Shown here in pieces: positions 43,085 to 50,910 of a stretch of DNA of 64,000 bases; the stretch's first letter is position 1; every line of letters begins with the position of its first letter. Source of the stretch: Sphingomonas echinoides (GTDB taxonomy: Bacteria; Pseudomonadota; Alphaproteobacteria; Sphingomonadales; Sphingomonadaceae). Made by a program: the position numbers and the translations under genes. Under the pieces are notes generated by a model. It was not told the DNA's origin. It did no database searches and was given only the letters and a program-made list of their open reading frames with translations. Location: positions 359,327 to 423,326 of the forward strand of contig NZ_JAPYKK010000001.1 of assembly GCF_029623395.1 (NCBI RefSeq), given 5' to 3'.

Positions 43085-43102
43085 CCAGCCTCTATCGGCT
43101 GG
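43085..43102 (-). promoter_or_regulatory. Hairpin overlapping the tpsB ribosome-binding site
   Basis: On the minus strand CCAGCC-N6-GGCTGG forms a 6-bp stem whose 3' arm runs into the GGAGG ribosome site 11 nt before ATG 43074. Folding would hide the first two G of the site. This may be a translation control element or chance. Confidence 0.35.
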
Positions 43103-43225
43103 TTAGGGAGCAAGCCTTTGCAAAAGGTTAGTTTCTTCGATGGCTAACGCGTGATTAAGCGTGCGCTTGAACGTTTTGAACAGGGCCACGCGCTACTCGA
43201 TCCTCGTGGATGAGAGGGTATTGGG

Positions 43226-44869
43226 ATGCGTAAACGGTTGATCGCGCTTTTCGCTGTGGGGTGTTCCTCGACTGCGATGGCTTCGGGCCCGGGTTGGACG
43301 GTGAGCGAAACGAGCGGCCCGGTCCAGATCGGCCATGCCGGTCTCAGCAAGGTGGCGACGCGCGGTCTCGGGATCGCGGCGGGAGACACGGTGAAGACGG
43401 GTCCCGGCGGTCGCGCGGTCCTGGTGCGCGGATCGGAATATATGATGGTCGCCGCCGCCTCGCGGCTCCGGTTGCCAGCGGAAACCGCGCCGACCGGCGT
43501 CTCGCAGGTGATCCAGGAAGTCGGCAACGTCGTCTTCATGATCAAGAAGAAGATGACCCCGCATTTCGAGGTGAAGACCCCGTATCTCGCCGCCGTGGTC
43601 AAGGGCACGACCTTCTCGATCGGCGTGTCCGAAAAGGGCGCGTCGGTTCAGGTGCTCGAGGGCGCGGTGGACGTGGCGACGCCCGACGGCGGCGCGCATG
43701 ATCTGTTGCGCCCCGGCTCGGTCGCGGTGGTCGGCGCACAGGATTTGTATCGCATGCGGGTGGATACCGCCGGGGTGAGCAAGATCGTGGCGTCGCCGGC
43801 TGCGCCAGCCGACGCTGTCTCCGCCGGCCCCATCGCCGCAAGCGCACCCGCACTGGCAGCCTCGGCGGCGCCCACCGAGACAGCGGCGATCGACGTGACA
43901 ATCCATGAAGCCCCGGTCTCGCTGGCGGCAATCACCAACGGGTTGGTCGGCGGCACGACCGGCGGCGCATCCGACCTGACCGAAGTCGCGGCGGTCACGC
44001 GGACCGTTACCGAAGCCTCGACCTCGGCGCTCAAGACGGTCGCCACGGTCAACGCCGCGATCGCGGCTGGCACAGCGAATACGCTCGCGACCGAGATGGC
44101 CAGCAATCAGGCGAATGCAGCGCAAATGGCGGCGCAAGCCAGGTTGGCAGCGGACCAGGCCGCGCAGCTTTCCGCGCTGAACGCGCAACAAGCCGCCGCG
44201 GCGACGGCGCAAGCCGCTGCCGACCGCGCCAACAGCGAGGCGGCCGCCGCTGCTGCGAAAGCGGTCGCGGACGCGGCAGCCCAGGCGGCCAGCGAGGCGG
44301 CGGCCGGTGCAGCGAAGGCGCAATCCGACATATCCGCAGCCGCCGAAGCGCAAAGGAACGCCAGGGCGGCCGCCGACCAGGCGGCCAAAGCGGCAGCGCA
44401 GGCCGCGCTGGAAGCGGCGAACGCCGCGGGAAATGCTGCGGCCGAAGTTGCGGCACAAAAAGCCGCCGCAGACGCAGCAAAAACCATGGATGATCTTGCC
44501 AAGGCCAATGCGGCCGCGGCGCTGGTGGCCGCCGAAAAGGCAGCCAAGGATGCAGCGAGGGCCGCGTCCGATCAGGCCGCAATCAAGGCGGCACAAGACG
44601 CCGCCCACGCCGCCAACGAGGCAGCCAAGGCCGCTGCCGATCAAGCTGCCAAGCAGGGTGAAGGCGCGTCAAAAGCTGCGGCCAACGCTGCGGCACAGAT
44701 CGCCGCAAACCTGGCAAAACAACAACAGGAAGCCGCAAAGGCCGCAGCGCAAGCCGCAAACGAAGCGGCATCCGCCGCAGCGGCGGCTGCGAAGAACGCT
44801 CAAAACACGGTGAGTACGATTGTATTATCGACGTTGAACGCGCTCACGGGTCTCTTCAAAGGGAAGTGA
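43226..44869 (+). CDS. FecR-domain protein with long Ala-rich coiled-coil tail
   Basis: 547 residues. Signal peptide (MRKRLIALFAVGCSSTAMAS), a FecR domain (about 22-180, GIAAGDTVKTGPGGRAVLVRG, VKTPYLAAVVKGTTFSIGV) and a tail of about 350 residues dominated by Ala with regular Asp/Gln/Lys, predicted as one long helix or coil. A short more hydrophobic end (STIVLSTLNALTGLFK) closes the protein. FecR domains in this class are not sigma-factor regulators but periplasmic or surface modules. It is divergent from the TpsB and CHASE2-EAL genes. Confidence 0.85.
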   Translation: MRKRLIALFAVGCSSTAMASGPGWTVSETSGPVQIGHAGLSKVATRGLGIAAGDTVKTGPGGRAVLVRGSEYMMVAAASRLRLPAETAPTGVSQVIQEVGNVVFMIKKKMTPHFEVKTPYLAAVVKGTTFSIGVSEKGASVQVLEGAVDVATPDGGAHDLLRPGSVAVVGAQDLYRMRVDTAGVSKIVASPAAPADAVSAGPIAASAPALAASAAPTETAAIDVTIHEAPVSLAAITNGLVGGTTGGASDLTEVAAVTRTVTEASTSALKTVATVNAAIAAGTANTLATEMASNQANAAQMAAQARLAADQAAQLSALNAQQAAAATAQAAADRANSEAAAAAAKAVADAAAQAASEAAAGAAKAQSDISAAAEAQRNARAAADQAAKAAAQAALEAANAAGNAAAEVAAQKAAADAAKTMDDLAKANAAAALVAAEKAAKDAARAASDQAAIKAAQDAAHAANEAAKAAADQAAKQGEGASKAAANAAAQIAANLAKQQQEAAKAAAQAANEAASAAAAAAKNAQNTVSTIVLSTLNALTGLFKGK

Positions 44870-45163
44870 CCGCAATCTCTGGGAACGGTTCCGCAGTTAT
44901 GCGCAAGCTCGTCGGCTTGCGTATGGTCGCGTTACGCGCCCCGTTCTTGGGCCGACGCCACGCAACGACATGCGAAATCGGTCTGTCTCTAACGGTTTCA
45001 CAGGATCCCCTTCAAGGTCGGCAGCGAACACAATGTCCTACCCGCGGGTGTTGCTCCTAGAGTGGTCGTTTCTGCGGGTTGGGTGCCACGGGGTCGAGTA
45101 GCCGGGACTGATCTCCCGGTTCTCGGCGTCCGTTAGACGAAGGGATTGTCACTGGCCCGCCGG
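44870..45163. other. Intergenic region, 294 bp
   Basis: Between the FecR gene and the end of the PepSY-reductase gene (convergent). A weak stem (CGCAAGC-N6-GCTTGCG, 44902-44921) about 30 bp after the FecR stop could help termination. Nothing else is supportable. Confidence 0.45.
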
Positions 45164-47668
45164 TCAGTACACGTCGCGTCGGTATCGACCATCTTCGGCA
45201 AGGCGATCGAGTCGCTCGGCGCCGATGATCGACACCAACGCGTCGTGAACACCTTGCGCCATTCCCTCGAGGCTACCGCAGACCATGACCGTCGCGCCCG
45301 CGTCAATCCACGCGCGAAGCGCCGTCTCCGCTTCATGGACCAGGTCCTGGACGTAGCGGCCACAATCCACGTCGCGCGAATAGCAGCGGTCCAGCCGAGC
45401 GAGCGTCGCATCCGCGAGCCAGCCGGTCAGCTCGTCGTCGAAATACCGCTCATGCGCGGCGGTGCGTTCGCCGAACAAGAGCCAATGCCCACGGCGCCCG
45501 GCATGCGCCTGTTCGCGCAGGTGCGCGCGCAAGCCAGCGATGCCGGTGCCGTTCCCGATCAGGATCAGTGGCGTCGCGTCACGATCGTCGGTGCGGAAGC
45601 TCGGGTTGGGGCGAATCCGCAGCGGCGTGGCCGATCCGAGCGGGAGATACGCGGTCAGCCAGCCCGACCCGGTGCCCAACCGACCATCGGCGTCCCGCAC
45701 CTGTCGCACGACGAGGTCGAGCGTCCCGTCCGCAGGGATCGAGGCGGCGGAATATTCGCGGATCGGCAGGGGGCGCAGTTTCGCGTCGGGCGGCAGCATC
45801 ACGGTCATCAACGTTTCGCGCGCGTGCGTGGCGCGCGTGAGGACATCGCCGTCGTCGGCTTGCGCGGCGAGCAGCGCATCCACCGTCGCCGGCGCGTTGC
45901 ACGGCTGCACCTCGACGATGTCGCCCGCCGCCCAGTCCATCGCGGAATCGACCGGCGGCTCGAAGCGCAGATGATAGGCCTTGAGCGCGTCGCTCCCCGG
46001 ATTGAGGTCTACGCGTTCGACGAGAGTCCAGTTTTCGAACGCGGCGGCGGTCTGGCCCCGCGTTCCCGCGAGGGCGCCGAGCTCGTGCAATTGGCTTGCC
46101 CAGCACGCCCCGGCTTCGGCATCGTTCCGGTCCATGGCGATCATCGCGAACAACGGCCTGGCTCCGGCACGGGCCAGCCACGACTCCACCGCGCAGCCGT
46201 AGCCGCAGAAGTCGGGATATTCGCGGTCGCCAAGCGCCAGCACGCCGTAAGCGAGATGGGCGAGATCAGGGTCTTTCCTCCCGCGCAGCATGCGCGTGGT
46301 GAACCCGCGCGCCATGTCGGGCGGCTCGCCATCGCCATAGGTGCTGACGACGAAGAGCGCTTTCGTGGTCGTGGCAAGCAGTTCGGGCGTGACCGCGCCG
46401 ACCGGAACCACCTGCACGCGGACTCCGCCCTGACCGAGCGCCTGCGCCGCGTTGCGGGCGAGAATTGCCGCCGTACCGGTCTGGCTGGCATAGGCGATCA
46501 GCAGATCGCCCGCACTTTGCGACGCAGGAGATTGCGCTTCCAGTGCCCGCGCCGCGCGCGTCCGCTTGCGCCGCGAGAAATAGAGCAGAAAGCCGGTCAC
46601 CGTGAACAGCGGCATGGTCAGGCTGGTCATCAGCATCACGATCCGACCGGGCAAGCCGAAGAACGCGCCACGATGCAGTTCGAACATGCTTTGCGTGACG
46701 ATCGTGCCGAGCGGCCGACGGTCGTAGAAATCGCGCTTCTTGAGCTTGCTCGTCCCAGGAACGTAGCTGTAGCGGTCGAGCTGGCGCAGGTGGCGCGCGT
46801 CGGCGCGGCGCGCATCGAAGGTGATCGCCTGCATCGGCTGATGTGGCGGCGGGCGGGAGATACGCACCCAGACGTAGCGGTCGCCCGTCACAGCGCGGAA
46901 GTTCGCCCAGGCGGGATCGATGGCGGGGCGCGGCGCGATGCCGCCAGCGGCCTTGTGCATGCCGTTGCCGTCCTCGCCGCCAGCCTTCCCGGTCAGGGCA
47001 TAGGTCACGCCGCGACTATACCAGTCGTAGCTCCACCAAAGGCCCGTCAGCGCGCTCAGCAGGTAAAAGAGCAACACCCAGGTGCCGATCACGACATGCA
47101 GGGCGCGCCACAGGTTGCGGCCGGTCTTGCGCAAATCCAGCACCAGCCACGCGCGCCAGTCCAGCGCACGACGCGGCCAGCGCAGATAGAGGCCGGAGAG
47201 CGCGAAGAAGATCAGTGCGATCGCGCTCGCACCCGTGATCTGGCGGCCGATCCCGTTGCCGCCGCCGGGCAGCGCCAGCCAGCGGTGCAGGTCGTCCACC
47301 GTATCGAAGAAAGCCGCGCCCGCGGGCTCACCGAGCCAGCGCCCGGTCGCCCGGTCCGCCCGGCCCTGTTTACGGTCGTGCCCCGCGTTCGCGGTAAGAC
47401 GGACCGCATGCGAGCGGTCGCGCGGCACTTCCCAGTCGAGCCGACTGACATAATAGCCCGGATTGTCCGCCTGCACGCGTGCGATCACCGCGTCCGGTGA
47501 CAGGTCTGCGCGCACCGGCACGCCGGGCGCGTAGAGGCGCGGCGACAGGGCCTCGCTGATCTCGTCCTCGAAGCTCATCGCCGCGCCGGTGACGCCCATC
47601 ACCGCAAGCACGATCCCGGCGGTGATGCCCAGAAACCAGTGGATCTGAAAGAGTATGCGCTTTGTCAT
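45164..47668 (-). CDS. PepSY-transmembrane / flavodoxin / FNR-type reductase fusion
   Basis: 834 residues. Residues 1-390 are a PepSY-associated four-helix membrane module (LFQIHWFLGITAGIVLAVMG, then WRALHVVIGTWVLLFYLLSA). Residues about 405-545 are a flavodoxin (LIAYASQTGTA for FMN). Residues 560-834 are an FAD/NAD(P)H ferredoxin-reductase-like part (LILIGNGTGIAGL, VMVCGSLEGM). Electrons from NADPH would pass across the inner membrane, as in iron-siderophore reductases. It is divergent from a siderophore-type TonB receptor gene, supporting reductive iron release. ATG 47668 is used; a longer frame to 47716 exists. Confidence 0.9.
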   Translation of the reverse strand: MTKRILFQIHWFLGITAGIVLAVMGVTGAAMSFEDEISEALSPRLYAPGVPVRADLSPDAVIARVQADNPGYYVSRLDWEVPRDRSHAVRLTANAGHDRKQGRADRATGRWLGEPAGAAFFDTVDDLHRWLALPGGGNGIGRQITGASAIALIFFALSGLYLRWPRRALDWRAWLVLDLRKTGRNLWRALHVVIGTWVLLFYLLSALTGLWWSYDWYSRGVTYALTGKAGGEDGNGMHKAAGGIAPRPAIDPAWANFRAVTGDRYVWVRISRPPPHQPMQAITFDARRADARHLRQLDRYSYVPGTSKLKKRDFYDRRPLGTIVTQSMFELHRGAFFGLPGRIVMLMTSLTMPLFTVTGFLLYFSRRKRTRAARALEAQSPASQSAGDLLIAYASQTGTAAILARNAAQALGQGGVRVQVVPVGAVTPELLATTTKALFVVSTYGDGEPPDMARGFTTRMLRGRKDPDLAHLAYGVLALGDREYPDFCGYGCAVESWLARAGARPLFAMIAMDRNDAEAGACWASQLHELGALAGTRGQTAAAFENWTLVERVDLNPGSDALKAYHLRFEPPVDSAMDWAAGDIVEVQPCNAPATVDALLAAQADDGDVLTRATHARETLMTVMLPPDAKLRPLPIREYSAASIPADGTLDLVVRQVRDADGRLGTGSGWLTAYLPLGSATPLRIRPNPSFRTDDRDATPLILIGNGTGIAGLRAHLREQAHAGRRGHWLLFGERTAAHERYFDDELTGWLADATLARLDRCYSRDVDCGRYVQDLVHEAETALRAWIDAGATVMVCGSLEGMAQGVHDALVSIIGAERLDRLAEDGRYRRDVY

Positions 47669-47718
47669 TGACGGTCCGTTTGCCTCGAAGACCACGCCTA
47701 TCACGCGAACGCACAAAT

Positions 47719-47741
47719 ATGCAATTGCGAGTTAATTGCAT
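47719..47741. promoter_or_regulatory. Candidate iron-regulator operator (inverted repeat)
   Basis: ATGCAATT-N7-AATTGCAT, 8-bp perfect arms, AT-rich, centred between the divergent reductase and TonB receptor genes. Its size and position fit a Fur-type or similar metalloregulator box controlling both, though I cannot assign the regulator. Confidence 0.6.
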
Positions 47742-47777
47742 TAACAGTAGGGGCCAGCCACAGTCAAAGGGGGTTTC

Positions 47778-49910
47778 ATGGGTTTCTGGTTGGTAGCAGC
47801 GTCGGCTGCGGCAATGGCAACGAACACACCGGCAGCGGGTAACGAGGCAGCGGGTGACCGGGTCGCGGGTAACGGGGCGGCGGGTGACCGAGCGGATCAG
47901 ATCGACCCCAAGCTGGATGAGGAGATCATCGTCATCGGCCGGTTGCCGACGTTCAAGACCGATGTCGTGCAGATCGGCGCGTTCCGTAATCAGTCGATCC
48001 TCGATACGCCGGCGACGGTCGCCGTGATCCCCAGGGCGCTGCTCGATGCGCAGGGCGCCACCGGACTCGAAGACGCTTTGCGCAACACGCCCGGCGTCAC
48101 CCAACAGGCGACCAGCCCCACCACCAGCAACAATTTCGTGTCACGCGGCGTCCTGATGAACGCGCGCACCAACTATCGCCTCAATGGCGCGCTTCAGATC
48201 ATCAACCTCAGCCCGGTGCCGATCGAAAACAAGCAGCGGGTCGAACTGCTCAAAGGCGTTTCCGCGCTCTATTACGGCATCGCCACGCCCTCGGGCATCG
48301 TCAACGTGGTGGCCAAGCGCGCTGGCGCCCACCCTGTCACCAACGCCTATGTCAACGGCGATGTCGAAGGCAGTTTCGGCGGCGGTGTCGATATCGGGCG
48401 CACGTTCGGTGACGCGGGGCAGTTCGGCGCGCGGATCAACGCCTATGCGTCGCATGTCGAAACCCCGATCGATGGCGTGAACGGCCACCGCTACCTCGTC
48501 AGCGGCGCGTTCGACTGGCAGGCGACCGAGCGGCTGTCGTTCAAGCTTGATGTGGAGCATTATCGCCGCGCGACCGACGAACCGGGCGGCATCGCGCTGT
48601 CCGCGTTCCAGTTGCTCGATCATATCCCTGACCCGCACCATCGCTACGCCCCGGTCAATGCGCCCTATCGGACGTGGTCGACCAACGTGCTGGGGCGCGC
48701 CGATTACGTGCTGGGCGGGGACTGGTCGATCCGCGTCGAATCGGGGCTGGCGCAATCGCGGCGCCAGCGCAGCCGGGCCGATTTCAGCTTCACCAGCGCC
48801 GCCACGGTCGCGCGCGGTGCCGGCCGGATTTCGGGCAATTACACACCCGATCAGGCATATCGCAACGAATATGTCCGCGGCGAAATCGCCGGCAAGGTCG
48901 AGACCCTCGGCATTACCCACGACCTGTTGTTCGGTGTGGCCCGCAACCGGCAGGTGCAGGAGGACCAGCATCAAGCCAGCTACACGGCGGTGGCGCAGAA
49001 CATCAACGATCCGGTCGCGATCGACTTCGGCAGCCTGGTGTTCGCCGCGCCCCGGCTTCAGGCGGGCAGCGTCAACATCGACACCGGGATCTACGCGATG
49101 GATATCGCGGATGTCGGAGAGAAGGTGCTGTTGATCGGCGGCGTGCGCCGCGTGCTGTACGACACCGCGGACTCGACCGGCAACTACCGGATGACGGCGT
49201 GGACCCCGACCGGGGGCGTGGTGTTCAAGCCCACGCCGACATCCAGTCTCTATTTCACCTATATTGAGGGTCTGGAAAGTGCCGGCACCGCCCCCGCCGG
49301 CACCGCCAACGAAGGCGACGTCCTCGCGCCCGTGCTCAGCAAGCAGATCGAAGCGGGCGCCCGGATCGAGGTCGCCGGCGCGTTGGCGAGCGTCGCTTAT
49401 TTCCACATCGATCGCGGCCTCAGCTATACCGACAGCAGCAACGTCTATGTCGTCAACGGTCGCGCGATCCACGAGGGCGTCGAAGCATCGTTGCAGGGAA
49501 ATCTGACGCGGCAACTTTCGGTCGCGCTGTCGGGCCAGTATCTCGACGCTACCCAGCGCAATACCGGCCTCGCCGCGCAGAATGGCAAGCGGGTGGACAA
49601 CACCCCGCAATGGTCAACCTCGCTCTTCGCGCAATATCGCCCGGCCGCCCTCCCCGCGCTGGGTGTGAGCGCCGGTATCTATTATACAGGCCTGCGCTAC
49701 GCCGATGCGCGCAACCGGTACGCGATGCCCGGCTACACGACCTACAGCCTCGGTGCGGACTATAAGATCCGGCTCGCCGATGCGCGCGCGCTGACCTTGC
49801 GCGTGAATGGCGATAACATCACCAACACACGCTATTGGTCGACGGGTGGTTCGGTGTTTTACGTCGGCCTCGCGCGGCAGGTCCGCTTCTCGGCAAGCAT
49901 GGATTTCTGA
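47778..49910 (+). CDS. Siderophore-type TonB-dependent receptor
   Basis: 710 residues. A hydrophobic N-terminus, then an unusual imperfect repeat (AAGNEAAGDRV / AGNGAAGDRA, about 20-38) before the TonB box EEIIVIGRL. Next come a plug (VAVIPRALLDAQGATGLEDAL, RVELLKGVSALYYGIATPSG IVNVV) and a barrel ending FSASMDF. The plug and barrel pattern is that of the FhuA/FoxA-type siderophore receptors. The signal peptide is short, and a Gly/Asp repeat before the plug is odd. A reductase gene is divergent. Confidence 0.92.
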   Translation: MGFWLVAASAAAMATNTPAAGNEAAGDRVAGNGAAGDRADQIDPKLDEEIIVIGRLPTFKTDVVQIGAFRNQSILDTPATVAVIPRALLDAQGATGLEDALRNTPGVTQQATSPTTSNNFVSRGVLMNARTNYRLNGALQIINLSPVPIENKQRVELLKGVSALYYGIATPSGIVNVVAKRAGAHPVTNAYVNGDVEGSFGGGVDIGRTFGDAGQFGARINAYASHVETPIDGVNGHRYLVSGAFDWQATERLSFKLDVEHYRRATDEPGGIALSAFQLLDHIPDPHHRYAPVNAPYRTWSTNVLGRADYVLGGDWSIRVESGLAQSRRQRSRADFSFTSAATVARGAGRISGNYTPDQAYRNEYVRGEIAGKVETLGITHDLLFGVARNRQVQEDQHQASYTAVAQNINDPVAIDFGSLVFAAPRLQAGSVNIDTGIYAMDIADVGEKVLLIGGVRRVLYDTADSTGNYRMTAWTPTGGVVFKPTPTSSLYFTYIEGLESAGTAPAGTANEGDVLAPVLSKQIEAGARIEVAGALASVAYFHIDRGLSYTDSSNVYVVNGRAIHEGVEASLQGNLTRQLSVALSGQYLDATQRNTGLAAQNGKRVDNTPQWSTSLFAQYRPAALPALGVSAGIYYTGLRYADARNRYAMPGYTTYSLGADYKIRLADARALTLRVNGDNITNTRYWSTGGSVFYVGLARQVRFSASMDF

Positions 49911-50223
49911 CCCGGCGCGGCCCCAGAGCGAAAGGTGCCGATCGCGCGACGGTGTTTTGCAAGCGCATGAATGATCTTCGAAAAAGCGCGGCATTTGCGC
50001 GCCGGGCAGCAAATACAAATCGCTTGTCGCCAGTCTCTTCACAGAGCCTGAAACAGATCGCGCCGCTCACATTAATAAGTCTTAACCCTGATTTCGGCCC
50101 GGATCCAAAGGGCAATCTGCCAACAGTGCAATTGATTACCAGCTTTCTCGCAAATCCTATAAAGAAGAAATAGAACATGGCGAGCAAAGACGGAATCGAC
50201 CGGTTCATTAATGCTTCGGCGCG
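49911..50223. other. Intergenic region, 313 bp
   Basis: Follows the receptor gene. It is AT-richer than average from 50,050 and has a promoter-like stretch (TTGATT at 50133 and CCTATAAAG near 50156, spacing about 20) ahead of the small membrane-protein frame. A short 34-codon frame from ATG 50177 has a purine-rich lead, but no known product. Confidence 0.4.
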
Positions 50224-50688
50224 GTGCTCGTTCACCCTTCCGGCACTCAAAGCGAAGGGACGACCACCATTTCACGCGTAGCAGGCCTCGTGCTTCAATT
50301 AACCCTCCTGATCGTTGCGATCGGCCTCGTCGTGGTTCTTCACGATGGTGTCTGGGCATCGGACACCATCGTGATATGGACAGCGGTGGTCGCGGCGGTC
50401 CTCTCGCTCATCGTCATTTCCCAGATCTGGATGGTGTTGAAGAGCTCGGAACGCGCAAAGATCGCGGAGCGCGGGAAGCGACACGAGAGCAAAAAGCGCC
50501 CCCCCAGCAACCAGCGCCAGGTACCGCCAGCCGCCAGAAAAGAAAACGCGGTGAACCATACGCAGCGCTTCAGAGGGTTGATGATCGCGCGCGAGCAGGC
50601 AAAGCGGGAAAGCGAACGAGAAGAAAGCCGTCTTTTGAATATCGAGGCCGATATTCGCATCATGAACGAAACGAAGAGCAAATGGTAA
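50224..50688 (+). CDS. Small two-helix membrane protein, unknown
   Basis: Up to 154 residues from GTG 50224; the true start is uncertain, and a later one inside the first 20 residues is possible. Two membrane helices (GLVLQLTLLIVAIGLVVVL and VIWTAVVAAVLSLIVISQIW) are followed by a very basic, charged tail of about 80 residues ending in a helix rich in Glu/Arg. No homology is recognised. Lower GC than the flanks. Length, hydrophobic pattern and AT-rich upstream favour a real gene, but the start and function are open. Confidence 0.45.
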   Translation: MLVHPSGTQSEGTTTISRVAGLVLQLTLLIVAIGLVVVLHDGVWASDTIVIWTAVVAAVLSLIVISQIWMVLKSSERAKIAERGKRHESKKRPPSNQRQVPPAARKENAVNHTQRFRGLMIAREQAKRESEREESRLLNIEADIRIMNETKSKW

Positions 50689-50910
50689 ACAGGCCGCCGC
50701 CCGCAGTCTTCGGCGACCGCGGCAGCGCCCCCCCCTACCGGTAGCGGCTCAAAATGACGTGAACCGCTCCTTGTCTGTCGGAGGCTCCAACTCCTGACGA
50801 GGTGAAGCTTCGGTCGTTCACAGGCCTCTAACCGCTTCCCGAAACTGCACGACCGTTCCCCGCACCGCCCCCGCCCGTCGCGCGGCAGCAACCATCACCC
50901 GGCGGTCCGC

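Noticed and set aside
43800..44800. Repetitive GCN-rich tract, at first glance a repeat array
   Set aside because: It is coding DNA for the Ala-rich tail of the FecR protein. Spacing is irregular and there are no spacers, so it is not CRISPR.
45146..47500. A 784-codon open frame on the plus strand
   Set aside because: It mirrors the PepSY-flavodoxin-reductase gene. The composition is Arg-rich with no domain, while the minus strand has intact FMN and FAD motifs.
50177..50281. 34-codon frame starting at ATG 50177
   Set aside because: It has a purine-rich leader but ends early, overlaps the start of the small membrane-protein frame in a different phase and shows no motif.
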